Below, in pieces: positions 52,028-64,000 of a stretch of DNA of 64,000 nucleotides (the first letter of the stretch is position 1; the number at the start of each line of letters is the position of its first letter). Source of the stretch: DASTOB01 sp035720425 (GTDB lineage Bacteria > Chloroflexota > Limnocylindria > Limnocylindrales > CSP1-4); assembly GCA_035720425.1 (NCBI GenBank), contig DASTOB010000210.1, forward strand, positions 1-64,000. The letters run 5' to 3'. Position numbers and translations under genes: made by a program. The notes beneath the pieces were generated by a model. That model was not told the origin of the DNA and did no database searches. It worked only from the letters and a program-made list of their open reading frames with translations.

Positions 52028-53407
52028 ATGGACCGCTGGCAGACGATCATCGAGCCGTTCCGGATCCACTCGGTCGAACCGATCCGCCTGACGAGCGTCG
52101 ATGAGCGTGACGCCGCGCTCGAGGCGGCTGGCTGGAACCTGTTCAACCTTCACGCCGACGACGTGCTCATCGACCTCCTGACCGACTCCGGGACCGGCGC
52201 GATGTCGCGCGACCAGTGGGCCGGGATCCAGCACGGCGACGAGTCGTACGCGGGCTCGCCGTCCTGGTTCGTCTTCCGCGACGCCGTCACGAACCTGTTC
52301 CCGTTCCGCCACGTCATACCCACCCACCAGGGTCGGGCGGCCGAGAAGATCCTGTTCAGCGTCCTCGGTGGCCCCGGCAAGGTCATCCCGAACAACACCC
52401 ACTTCGACACGACCCGGGCGAACGTCGAGTTCACCGGCGCCGAGGCCGTCGACCTCGTGATCGCCGAGGGTCGGATCCCGTCGGCGGAACACCCGTTCAA
52501 GGGCAACCTGGACGTCGATGCGCTCGAGCGCCTGCTGGAGGAGCGCGCCGGCGACGTCCCGGTCGTGTTCGTGACGATCACGAACAACTCCGGCGGCGGC
52601 CAGCCGGTCTCGCTCCGCAACCTCCGCGCCGTGCGCGCGGCCTGCGACCGCCACGGCGTCCCGCTCTTCCTCGACGCGTGCCGCTTCGCCGAGAACGCGT
52701 GGTACATCCACGAGCGCGAGGAGGGCCAGCGCGATCGGCCGATTCCCGACATCGTCCGTGAGATCGCCGGGCTCGCCGACGGGATGACGATGAGCGCCAA
52801 GAAGGACGGCCTCGCGAACATCGGCGGCTGGCTCGCCCTCGACGACGACGCGCTCGCCGAGCAGTGCCGCAACCTGCTCATCCTGACCGAGGGCTTTCCG
52901 ACCTACGGCGGCCTCGCCGGGCGCGACCTCGAGGCGATCGCGCAGGGCCTGCGCGAGGTGGTCGAGGAGGACTACCTGCGCTACCGGGTCCGCTCGACGG
53001 CGTACCTCGGCGAGGCGCTCGACCGGGCCGGCGTGCCGGTCGTCAAGCCGTTCGGCGGCCACGCCGTCTACCTTGACGCGCGGGCGCTCCTGCCGCACAT
53101 CCCGCCGCTCGAGTACCCGGGTCAGGCCCTCGCGATCGCCCTCTACCGCGAGGGCGGCATCCGCGGCTGCGAGATCGGGACGGTCATGTTCGGCCGCCAC
53201 CCGGATGGGTCGGAAACGCCGGCCGCGATGGACCTCGTCCGACTCGCCATCCCGCGCCGGACCTACACGCAGAGCCATGTCGACTACGTCATCGAAGTCG
53301 TCACCTGGGTGGCCAGCCGGGCGGCCGACCTGCGCGGGGTGCGGATCGTCGACGAGCCGCCCGCCCTCCGCCACTTCACCGCGCGCTTCGAGTCGATCAC
53401 CGGATGA
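52028..53407 (+). CDS. tnaA: Tryptophanase
   Basis: PLP-dependent beta-eliminating lyase that splits L-tryptophan into indole, pyruvate and ammonia. The 459 residues match the tryptophanase/tyrosine phenol-lyase family. ITNNSGGGQPVSL (about 184), FLDACRFAENAW (about 217) and MSAKKDGLANIGGW (PLP Lys, about 258) are conserved. The C-terminal LRHFTARF has His where tyrosine phenol-lyase has Phe (RFFTA), which favours tryptophanase. No tnaC-like leader or tryptophan permease is seen. TATCGT lies 9 nt before the ATG. The stop overlaps the next ATG. Confidence 0.88.
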   Translation: MDRWQTIIEPFRIHSVEPIRLTSVDERDAALEAAGWNLFNLHADDVLIDLLTDSGTGAMSRDQWAGIQHGDESYAGSPSWFVFRDAVTNLFPFRHVIPTHQGRAAEKILFSVLGGPGKVIPNNTHFDTTRANVEFTGAEAVDLVIAEGRIPSAEHPFKGNLDVDALERLLEERAGDVPVVFVTITNNSGGGQPVSLRNLRAVRAACDRHGVPLFLDACRFAENAWYIHEREEGQRDRPIPDIVREIAGLADGMTMSAKKDGLANIGGWLALDDDALAEQCRNLLILTEGFPTYGGLAGRDLEAIAQGLREVVEEDYLRYRVRSTAYLGEALDRAGVPVVKPFGGHAVYLDARALLPHIPPLEYPGQALAIALYREGGIRGCEIGTVMFGRHPDGSETPAAMDLVRLAIPRRTYTQSHVDYVIEVVTWVASRAADLRGVRIVDEPPALRHFTARFESITG

Positions 53408-53853
53408 CCGGCGACGACGCCCGGGCCGTTGTCGATCGGCTTGGGCTCGCGCCGCACCCGGAGGGCGGCTGGTTCGTCGAGACGTGGCGGGCGGCGGCCA
53501 TACGCGAGGGAGAGCGCCCCGTCGCGAGCGCGATCCTCTACCTGCTCGCGGCGGGCGAGCGGTCGCACTGGCACCGCGTCGACGCTGCGGAGATCTGGCA
53601 GTGGTCGGCCGGCGCGGCGCTCGAGCTGCGAATCGCACCAGCGGACGGCGGCGGTCCGATCGAGACGATCCGGCTCGGCGGCGAGGTCGCGGCCGGCGAG
53701 CGACCGCAGGCGGTGGTCCCGGCCGGGGCGTGGCAATCGGCCGCGCCGCTCGGCGCGTGGAGCCTCGTCGGCTGCATCGTCGCGCCGGCCTTCGAGTACG
53801 CCGGCTTCGAGCTCGCCCCGGCGGGCTGGGAGCCGGCAACCGGCTCAGGCTGA
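53404..53853 (+). CDS. DUF985-type cupin protein
   Basis: A 149-residue cupin of the DUF985 group. LAPHPEGGWFVETWR near the N-terminus and SAILYLLAAGERSHWHRVDAAEIW contain the family's metal-site residues. AVVPAGAWQSAAPLGAWSLVGCIVAPAFEYAGFEL completes the barrel. Function unknown; a small-molecule isomerase or lyase is possible. It is translationally coupled to tnaA (ATGA), so the two are co-expressed. Confidence 0.86.
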   Translation: MTGDDARAVVDRLGLAPHPEGGWFVETWRAAAIREGERPVASAILYLLAAGERSHWHRVDAAEIWQWSAGAALELRIAPADGGGPIETIRLGGEVAAGERPQAVVPAGAWQSAAPLGAWSLVGCIVAPAFEYAGFELAPAGWEPATGSG

Positions 53854-53858
53854 GCGGA

Positions 53859-54455
53859 TCAGCCCCACTTCCAGTAGATCGGGCCCGTCCAGCAGTGGCC
53901 GAGGGCGGTGCACGCCGCGCCCGACAGGTCCCACGTCCGGCCCGGCACGTACGGTCCGCGGTCGATGACCGGGACGACGATCTCCGCGCCGTTGTACGGG
54001 TTCCGGAACCGGACCATCGTGCCGCACGGCAGCGAGCGGTGGGCGACGCCCATGATCGTCGTCGTGTAGGCCAGGCCGCAGGCCGTTCGCTTGCCGTAGA
54101 AACCGGGGCCGTAGAAGCTGATCTCCCGGTCGTACCGCCACGCGTTGACGAAGACCACCCGCGCCTTCGACTCAGGCTGGTCGACCGCCGCCCGATCCGG
54201 CAGGGCCGGCACGTCGAGCGGCTCGACGAGCACGGCGGACGCGTCGATCCGACCGTCCGAACGGTACGCGGGGTCGAGCGGCGGGATCGTCACCACCGTC
54301 GCCCGGGACAGGGACGCCGCGTCGACCTCGCGGAAGAGCGTGGCGTCGACCGACTCAGCGATGCCCGGTACGCTGGAACCGACCGATCCGGGGACGGCGA
54401 CCATGGCGAGGGCGGCGATGACCGCCGCTCCCGCGACGACTCTCTGAGGTCGCAC
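53859..54455 (-). CDS. Secreted RlpA-like double-psi beta-barrel protein
   Basis: A 198-residue exported protein. The signal peptide is about 1-28. The C-terminal domain has the RlpA fold: SFYGPGFYGKRTACGLAYTTTIMGVAHRSLPCGTMVRFRN and VIDRGPYVPGRTWDLSGAA, with the Asp of DRGPY conserved. RlpA proteins are peptidoglycan lytic transglycosylases or wall-binding factors; a role in wall turnover is likely. The GTG at 54455 puts the signal peptide directly at the N-terminus. An ATG at 54515 would add 20 basic residues. Confidence 0.82.
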   Translation of the reverse strand: MRPQRVVAGAAVIAALAMVAVPGSVGSSVPGIAESVDATLFREVDAASLSRATVVTIPPLDPAYRSDGRIDASAVLVEPLDVPALPDRAAVDQPESKARVVFVNAWRYDREISFYGPGFYGKRTACGLAYTTTIMGVAHRSLPCGTMVRFRNPYNGAEIVVPVIDRGPYVPGRTWDLSGAACTALGHCWTGPIYWKWG

Positions 54456-54544
54456 GTCTCGCCGGAATCTACCAGCGCGGCCGGGCGGCCGTGGCCCGAT
54501 CCGGTCACGGAGCATGACATCGGCGTGACAGACTGACCCGACCG

Positions 54545-55441
54545 ATGCCGAGCCGCACGATTCCGCTCGCCGTCCCGCTCGACCTGCGCCTGACGCTCGG
54601 CCTGCACACGCGCGGACCGGGCGATCCCGCGATGCGCGTCGGCCGCACGACCGCGGTCCGGGCCACGCGGACGCCCGATGGGCCGGCCGCGATCGGCCTC
54701 GAGCTCGTCGCGGGTGCCGTTCGGGCCGAGGCATACGGGCCGGGCGCGGAGCGCGTCCTCGCCGGGCTGCCGGCCCTGCTCGGTCTCGACGACGACCCGT
54801 CGGTCCTCGTGCCCGCCAACCCGCTCGTCGCGGAGCTCGCACGGCGGCTGCGCGGCCTGCGGATCGGTCGGACCGGCGCGGTCATGGAGGCGCTCGTGCC
54901 GGCGATCCTCGAGCAGAAGGTCACCGGGCAGGAGGCGTCACGCGCCTACCGCGGCCTCGTCCGCCGCTTCGGCGAACCGGCACCGGGCCCGTTCGGCCTC
55001 CGTCTGCTGCCGGCCCCGGAGACGCTCGCGACGCTCCCGTACCACGCGTTCCATCCGCTCGGCGTGGAGCAGCGTCGGGCGGACGTCATCCGTCGAGCGG
55101 CGCGGGTGGCCGCGCGGCTCGAGGAGGCCGTCGGGATGGACGCGGATGCGGCGGAGGCGCGGCTTCGGTCGGTGAACGGGGTCGGCGCGTGGACGGCCGC
55201 CGAGGTGCGCGCCCGGGCACTCGGCGACCCGGATACCGTGAGCGTCGGCGACTTCCACCTCAAGCATCTCGTCGCCTGGACCCTGGCCGGTGAGCCGCGC
55301 GGCACGGACGAGCGGATGCTCGAGCTGCTCGAGCCCTACCGGGGCCAGCGCGGCCGCGTGATCCGCCTCCTGGAGGCGAGCGGGCTCGCCGCCCCGCGCT
55401 TCGGCCCCCGCCTGTCGGCCCGCTCGATCGCCGGGATCTGA
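54545..55441 (+). CDS. alkA: DNA-3-methyladenine glycosylase (AlkA-like)
   Basis: Base-excision enzyme removing alkylated purines. The 298-residue protein has an AlkA-type N-terminal beta domain, then the HhH-GPD fold. The hairpin-helix-hairpin reads LRSVNGVGAWTAAEVR (about 207-222), and the catalytic Asp is in SVGDFHLK (about 235). The ILEQKVTGQEASRAYRGLV stretch (about 119) is also conserved. It is divergent from the RlpA gene and 78 nt upstream of metH. No Ada-like regulator is nearby. Confidence 0.85.
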   Translation: MPSRTIPLAVPLDLRLTLGLHTRGPGDPAMRVGRTTAVRATRTPDGPAAIGLELVAGAVRAEAYGPGAERVLAGLPALLGLDDDPSVLVPANPLVAELARRLRGLRIGRTGAVMEALVPAILEQKVTGQEASRAYRGLVRRFGEPAPGPFGLRLLPAPETLATLPYHAFHPLGVEQRRADVIRRAARVAARLEEAVGMDADAAEARLRSVNGVGAWTAAEVRARALGDPDTVSVGDFHLKHLVAWTLAGEPRGTDERMLELLEPYRGQRGRVIRLLEASGLAAPRFGPRLSARSIAGI

Positions 55442-55490
55442 GCGGGCCCCGGCACCGGGTCAATTCGGCGGTCTGAACCGGACCTCGGGG

Positions 55491-55496
55491 TACACT
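55491..55496 (+). promoter_or_regulatory. Putative -10 hexamer for metH
   Basis: TACACT lies 23 nt before the metH ATG. The 78-nt gap is too short for a cobalamin riboswitch, and none is seen. Confidence 0.35.
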
Positions 55497-55519
55497 CGCG
55501 CCCTCGCCGGACACGACCG

Positions 55520-59253
<3,734 letters not shown>

Positions 59254-59257
<4 letters not shown>

Positions 59258-60633
59258 GCACCCCCACGCCGCCGTCCCGCCCGGTCCGGCTCGACGTCGT
59301 CGTCCTCCTGCCCAGGTCGAGCACGGGGACGTCCGTCCTGGCGCGAACCGCGGACGGGCTCCGGCTGCCGACCGTCACGGCCGAGGCGTCGGACGAGGAG
59401 CCGAGCCTGTCGGCGCTGGCCGACGCGGTCGCCGGGCTGCTCGGGAGCGAGCCGGTTCCCCTCCGCATCGTCCCGCTTGATGCTGTCGGGGCGGGCCGCA
59501 GCACGACGTACCTGCTCGAGCTCGCGCCGATCGAGGGACTCGTGCCTCCGGCCGGGTTCGACTGGATCGAGGCTGGTACCGTCGAACCGGCCATCGATCC
59601 GGAGCCGGCCGGGGCCACGGTCAGGCGCTGGGTGGACGAGCGCCGAAACGGGCCCAGCCCGCGACGTCCGGCGTGGTCGCATCCCGGCTGGCTCGAGCGC
59701 GCCGGCGCCTGGATGACGAACCGGATGGCACGAGCCGGACTCACGGCGTCCGGGACGCCCCGCCTGCACTACCTGTGGGGCCTGTCGGCCGTCGTCCGGG
59801 CCGACACGGATCGCGGCGCGGCGTTCCTCAAGGCCTGCGCCACCGTCTTTCGGACCGAACCGCGGCTCACGGCGACCCTGGCCGGCGCGTCGCCGGACCT
59901 CCTGCCGGAGGTCATCGCGACGAGCGACGAGGACTGCTGGCTGCTCATGGGCGACCTCGGCGGCACGCTCCTCGGCAACGAGCCGGTCGATCGGTGGGCC
60001 GACGGGCTCGATGCCCTCGCGACGATCCAGCGGCGCTGGGTCGGCCGTGACGGCGAGCTGGCGGCCGCCGGTTTCGAGGATCGCGGCCTCGAGGCCCTCG
60101 CCCGCCGCCTGCCGGCCCTGATCGACGATCCGGCCGTCGGGAGTCTCGACGCGGACGCCCGGCGGAGCCTGGCGACAGCCCTGCCGCGCCTGATCGACGC
60201 GTGTCATGCACTCGCCGAGCTCGGCCCTCCGGCGACCGTCGTGCACGGCGACTTCCACCCGTGGAACGTCGCCCGACGGGACGGGCAGATGGTCGTGTTC
60301 GACTGGTCCGACGCGGCGATCGGGCATCCGTTCCTCGACCTCGTGACGTGGGTCGGTCGCACGCCGGACGTCGCGGCCCGGCGGCGGATGGTCGACCGCT
60401 ACGTCGCCCACTGGTCGGACTTCGTGCCGGCGAGCCGGGCGGACGAGGCGGTGCGGCTCGCCCTGCCCCTCGGGGCGATCCGCCAGGTCGAGAGCTATCG
60501 ACGCATCCTCGACTCGCTCGACCCGGACGACCACTGGGACCTCGCCCTCGCCGGCGCGAGCTACGCGCGGCGCACGCTGGCGCTCCTCCGGGACGGGCTC
60601 GAGGCGCCGCTCGGGCGCGACGGCGGCGCGTGA
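59254..60633 (+). CDS. APH-fold kinase with an extra N-terminal domain
   Basis: A 459-residue protein with an aminoglycoside-phosphotransferase-like kinase fold in its C-terminal 260 residues. The catalytic loop is [11 protein letters not shown] (about 329-339), the metal site [16 protein letters not shown] (about 349), and the small lobe includes AAFLKAC (about 189). The first 150 residues form a separate beta-rich domain reminiscent of a NUDIX fold but without a clear Nudix box. The GTG start overlaps the metH stop, so it is co-translated. The substrate is unknown; a metabolite kinase is more likely than antibiotic resistance. Confidence 0.75.
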
Positions 60634-60715
60634 TCCGTCACCCAATCCACCGGCGGCACGACGTCGTATCCATGACGGATGACAGGCGTTGAATCCGGGT
60701 CGTAGATTCCTGCTC

Positions 60716-61468
60716 GTGACGCACCGTCGACGCGGACGCCTGGGGCGCCTCGCGATCGCTCTCCTCCTGGCGGCCCAGGCGATCGTCGTCGCGGGACCCG
60801 TTCCGGCCGGCGCGGCGACGGCCTTTCGACTCGACGTGTCGACGCCGACCGACTTCGTGGCCCAGACGAACTTCGTCCAGTGCGTCGGGGCGAGCATGCA
60901 GATGATGCTCAACATGATCGAGGCGGAGGACGACCGCACGGCGGCCGAACAGCTCCGGCTCCAGGACATCGCGCGCTACTACAGCGGCTCGCGGCCGGAC
61001 GGCCGGCAGCGCCAGGGAGCAAGCGTCCGTGGCTGGTCGGCCGGGCTCAACCTCGAGGGAGCCGGACCGTATCGGCTGGTCGGCACGACGACGATCGAGG
61101 AGGCGATGCGGGTCGCGGCCACGGCGATCAGCCAGACCGGCAAGCCGGTGGGCCTGCTCGTCTGGCGCGGACGGCACGCCTGGGTCATGAGCGGGTTCAC
61201 GGCGACCGCGGATCCCTCGACGACGGCGGACTTCACCGTCACCGAGGCGATCGTCCTCGACCCGCTCTACCCGCACGGCTCGAAGACATGGGGACCCAGC
61301 CCCAAACCGCGCGAGGCGCTATCGATCAGCGAACTCGGGCGCCAGTTCGTGCAGCGCCGCACGGGCCAGAGCGCTCGGAGCTGGCTTTCCTCATTCGCCG
61401 GTCAGTACGTGATGGTCGTCCCGATGCGAGCGATGCTCGATCGGCACGTGGGGCTGCTCCCGGCCTGA
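60716..61468 (+). CDS. Secreted C39-like protein
   Basis: A 250-residue exported protein with a basic n-region and hydrophobic signal helix (about 10-35, ending PAGAAT). The mature part repeats the blocks of the protein at 50865: FVQCVGASMQMMLNMI (candidate Cys about 55) and GKPVGLLVWRGRHAWVMSGF (candidate His about 154). The Pro-rich stalk is absent. It lies next to the SpoIID/CWB2 wall protein, which suggests an envelope role. The GTG at 60716 is preferred for the signal peptide; a TTG at 60689 is an alternative. Confidence 0.72.
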   Translation: MTHRRRGRLGRLAIALLLAAQAIVVAGPVPAGAATAFRLDVSTPTDFVAQTNFVQCVGASMQMMLNMIEAEDDRTAAEQLRLQDIARYYSGSRPDGRQRQGASVRGWSAGLNLEGAGPYRLVGTTTIEEAMRVAATAISQTGKPVGLLVWRGRHAWVMSGFTATADPSTTADFTVTEAIVLDPLYPHGSKTWGPSPKPREALSISELGRQFVQRRTGQSARSWLSSFAGQYVMVVPMRAMLDRHVGLLPA

Positions 61469-61481
61469 TCGATCGCCTCGG

Positions 61482-63011
61482 TCACTGCGCCGACGCGCCT
61501 CCCGCGAGCGCCGCGGCGACGCCGGCGACGGCGGCGTCCGACAGGGCGCCGACGCTGCCGAGCGCGACGAGCCGGGCGGGCGCCAGGCGGGCGGCCTCCA
61601 TTGCAGCCTCCGGTGGCAATGGGCCGGTTGGCGGGACGAGCAGGAGCGGACCACCGCGCGGGCCGGCCGACAGGGCATCCGGGAAGTTCAGGCCGGTGGC
61701 GAGGTCGACGAACGGCGCGCCGGCCTCGTACAGCGCCGCGGATACGGCCGCCGCGGTCGCGTAGCGCGTGGCGCCGGCGAGCCGATCGACGTCGGCGGAA
61801 TAGGCGCGGAGTGCCTCGAGCGTCGCGTCGGACACGACGCTCGGGCCGCCGAGGACGCGGATGCGCGCCGGCTGGAGCCTGGTCAGTTCGGTGGCGACCG
61901 CCTCCGGCACGCCGTCGCCGGGCACGAGGAGCACGGGGCCGCCGAGTCGCGCCCCGGCGGCCGCGCCGACGAGCGCGTCCGGGAAGTTCATGCCGGTCGC
62001 CACGAAGGCGATCGGCACGCCCGGCGCGAACGTTGCCGCAGAGGCTGCCGCCGCCGTCTCGTAGCGCGTCGCACCGGCGATCCGGGTCACGGTCGGGGCA
62101 TACGCCGCGAGCGCGGTGAGCACGTCGTCACCGACGACGGACGGTCCGCCGAGCACGACGATGGATGCGGGCTGGAGGCGGACGAGCTCCGCCGCGACCG
62201 ACTCGCTCAGCCCGGTCGCGCCGACGAGCAGGACCGGCCCTCCGAGCCGCGCGGCCGCCGGGCCGGCGGCGAGGGCATCGGGAAAGTCGAGCCCGGTCGC
62301 GACGAAGACGACCGGCACGCCGGTCCCGAACGTCGCAGCGGAGACGGCCGCGCCGGTTGCGAAGCGGTCCGGTCCGGCGAGGCGCTCGCCGCTGGCGATG
62401 ACGAGTCCGGGGTCGAGGTAGATGCGCAGGATGTCCGCCATCGGCATCCCCGCCAGGGCGCAGGCCCGGACGCCGCGCTGGGCGAGCCGGGTGCGGATCG
62501 AGGACAGGTCCGCGCCGCACGTGTCGGCCGTACCCGGGCCGTATCCGGACAGGAAGAACGTTCCGCTCTTGCGGAGCGTGAGCGGCCACGTGGCGGTGAC
62601 CGCGGCGAGGTGGTTCGCGTGCGGCGTCCGGGCGGGGTCGTACTTCTGGTCGTTCGTGTCGTCGCGCACGTGGTAGCACGCACCCGTCGGGGTGACGTAG
62701 GCGGTGCGCGGGCGCATGAGGTAGTACCAGGCGTACTGCTTGACCGCGATCGCCCCCGCCTTCAGCGCCTCCGCCGGATAGGTCGACGGCCACTCCCAGG
62801 CGAGGACGTTCTCGACGTAGGCGCGGAACGGGACCGTGTCGACCGTGCCGCTGGCAACCCGCAGGACGCGGATCTCGGGCGGGACGCTGAACGACGTCGG
62901 CCACGCCGGGCAGGGGCCGCCGGGCGCGGCGACGACCGGGTGGGCGGATCCGGCGCCCGCGGCGGCGACGAGGAGCGCGGCGAGCAGGACGAGGACGGCA
63001 CGGCGAGGCAT
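61482..63011 (-). CDS. Secreted SpoIID-like protein with three CWB2 repeats
   Basis: A 509-residue exported wall protein. After a signal peptide (about 1-29) comes a SpoIID/LytB-like domain (about 45-205: PFRAYVENVLAWEWPSTYP, LKAGAIAVKQYAWYY, HLAAVTATWPLTLRKSGTF). This domain in SpoIID is a peptidoglycan transglycosylase. Three cell-wall-binding type-2 repeats follow (about 210-500), each with an RFATGAAVSAA-like start, a FVATGLDFPDAL block and a VVLGGPSVV end. CWB2 repeats bind anionic wall polymers. The gene is convergent with the C39-like gene. A monoderm-type wall is implied. Confidence 0.87.
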   Translation of the reverse strand: MPRRAVLVLLAALLVAAAGAGSAHPVVAAPGGPCPAWPTSFSVPPEIRVLRVASGTVDTVPFRAYVENVLAWEWPSTYPAEALKAGAIAVKQYAWYYLMRPRTAYVTPTGACYHVRDDTNDQKYDPARTPHANHLAAVTATWPLTLRKSGTFFLSGYGPGTADTCGADLSSIRTRLAQRGVRACALAGMPMADILRIYLDPGLVIASGERLAGPDRFATGAAVSAATFGTGVPVVFVATGLDFPDALAAGPAAARLGGPVLLVGATGLSESVAAELVRLQPASIVVLGGPSVVGDDVLTALAAYAPTVTRIAGATRYETAAAASAATFAPGVPIAFVATGMNFPDALVGAAAGARLGGPVLLVPGDGVPEAVATELTRLQPARIRVLGGPSVVSDATLEALRAYSADVDRLAGATRYATAAAVSAALYEAGAPFVDLATGLNFPDALSAGPRGGPLLLVPPTGPLPPEAAMEAARLAPARLVALGSVGALSDAAVAGVAAALAGGASAQ

Positions 63012-63148
63012 TGCCGCCCGACGCTACGGATCGCGGACCCTCCCGCATAACCCCCCAACCGTCCCATCCCGACCGGACCCGATCGGGCCGGGTCGAAGAG
63101 CCGGGCGCGGGACCGGGCATCCGGCCCCTGGGCACCCCGCCCGGTCGC

Positions 63149-64000
63149 TCAGGGCAGAAGCTGGCGCAGGGCGAACAGGACGTTGGCCGGCCGCTCCGCG
63201 AGGCGGCGCATGTACCACGGGTACCAGTGCGTCCCGTACGAGATGAGGGCGACGACGCGGTACCCCTCGCGGACGAGGCGGTGCTGCTCGCGCACGCGGA
63301 TCCCGTACAGCATCTCGACCTCGAACGACTCGCGCGTCAGTCCGAGCGCGGTGGCGTGTTCCGCGACCTGCGCGACGAGCGTCGTGTCGTGCGTCCCGAG
63401 CCCCAGCCTCACCGGCCGCTCCGGATGATCGCGGCCGGCCCGCAGGAGCGTGACGGCAAGGGCGAGGAAGCTCGCGTCGATCTCCGTCCGCCGCTTGAAC
63501 GCGATCGCAGCCGGCTCGTCATACGCCCCCTTCACGAGTCGCACGGCCGGCCCGAGCGGGAGCAGGCGCTCGACATCCGCGGCCGTCCGGCGCAGGTACG
63601 CCTGGAGGCAGATGCCCGTCTGCGGCTGCGTCTCGCGCAGCCGCTCGTAGAGCCGGATCGTCGGCTCGACGTACGGACTCCCCTCCATGTCGATCCACAG
63701 GTACGAGCCGAGCTCGGCCGCCCGGCCAGATAGCCGCTCGAGCCGGCGGAGCGTCGCGTCGGGATCGAGATCGAGGCCCAGCTGGGTCGGCTTGACCGAC
63801 ACCTCGCCGCGGATCCCCGCGCCGACGATCCGCTCGAGCAGCTCGAGGTAGTGCGCCTCCACGGCGTCGGCCTCGGCCGATTCGGTGATGTTCTCGCCGA
63901 GGTGCGTGTAGATGGTCGGGATGCCGGCCGCCTCGAGCGGCCCGGCCGCGGCCAGCGCCGCGTCGATGTCCTCGCCGGGCATGAACCGGCGAACGGCACG
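63149..64000 (-). CDS. Proline dehydrogenase (5' end beyond the window)
   Basis: FAD enzyme oxidising proline to pyrroline-5-carboxylate. The visible 283 residues run from the cut 5' edge (RRFMPGED) to the stop. YTHLGENITES, VKPTQLGLDLD, WIDMEGSPYVEPT, CLQAYLRRT, RLVKGAYDEP and GTHD are the conserved TIM-barrel blocks. EMLYGIR and the final YVPYG-like YGTHWYPWYMRRLAERP are the substrate-binding end. Only a short N-terminal part should be missing. It is the single-domain form, with no fused P5C dehydrogenase. Confidence 0.9.
   Translation of the reverse strand, partial: RAVRRFMPGEDIDAALAAAGPLEAAGIPTIYTHLGENITESAEADAVEAHYLELLERIVGAGIRGEVSVKPTQLGLDLDPDATLRRLERLSGRAAELGSYLWIDMEGSPYVEPTIRLYERLRETQPQTGICLQAYLRRTAADVERLLPLGPAVRLVKGAYDEPAAIAFKRRTEIDASFLALAVTLLRAGRDHPERPVRLGLGTHDTTLVAQVAEHATALGLTRESFEVEMLYGIRVREQHRLVREGYRVVALISYGTHWYPWYMRRLAERPANVLFALRQLLP

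Noticed and set aside
55442..55519. Cobalamin riboswitch before metH
   Set aside because: The gap is only 78 nt and no B12-box-like sequence is visible.

Overview
This window is very GC-rich and almost wall-to-wall coding. Genes sit in tight operons with many ATGA/GTGA stop-start overlaps and frequent GTG starts. Several features suggest a high-GC, monoderm-like bacterium of the Chloroflexota (for example a Limnocylindria/Ellin6529-type lineage) or an Actinobacteriota-like relative: the phosphoglucose isomerase resembles the half of Tal-Pgi fusions, OpcA is present, there is an F420-type PPOX protein, and there are cell-wall-binding (CWB2) and SpoIID domains. The phylum assignment is inference. 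No rRNA, CRISPR array, prophage or insertion sequence was seen. The only tRNA found is tRNA-Sec.

Layout. 84-7251 is an oxidative pentose-phosphate operon (pgi-gnd-zwf-opcA-pgl) ending in an alpha/beta hydrolase. 7311-13898 holds a histidine kinase, a GlsB-like protein, citrate synthase, CorA and a NarL-type two-component pair. 14031-20412 holds an ABC-2 exporter, a GT87-like membrane enzyme, transporters and a Rieske membrane protein. 20405-23751 encodes a YhaO/YhaN (SbcD/SbcC-like) pair with membrane helices in the ATPase. 24147-29427 is mixed metabolism and transport. 43974-49789 and 50865-63011 hold secreted proteins, PLP enzymes, methionine synthase and a cell-wall protein. A proline dehydrogenase is cut by the right edge.

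The centrepiece is 29514-43969, a selenium/formate island. selC (tRNA-Sec), selA, selB and mobA run leftward. selD and a formate dehydrogenase catalytic subunit run rightward. That subunit is a selenoprotein: its frame is interrupted once, by UGA at 34993-34995, and is followed by a SECIS-like hairpin whose loop and spacing match E. coli fdhF as recalled. It lacks the usual N-terminal [4Fe-4S] domain. That domain is instead the C-terminus of an iron-sulfur adaptor (41481-42491) that follows a NuoE-NuoF fusion (39628-41484). fdhD closes the island. Together these encode what looks like a NAD(P)-linked, selenocysteine-dependent formate dehydrogenase in which the Mo-enzyme polypeptide is split between two genes about 5 kb apart.

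Non-coding structure is concentrated in a few places. A pair of about 460-bp inverted dispersed repeats flanks a three-gene block (46891-47343 and 50034-50506). There is a 62-bp tandem repeat at 46043, a 17-bp minisatellite at 50600, and short tandem and inverted repeats between gltA and corA. Many start codons have a TANNNT hexamer only 6-10 nt upstream, which suggests leaderless transcripts are common.
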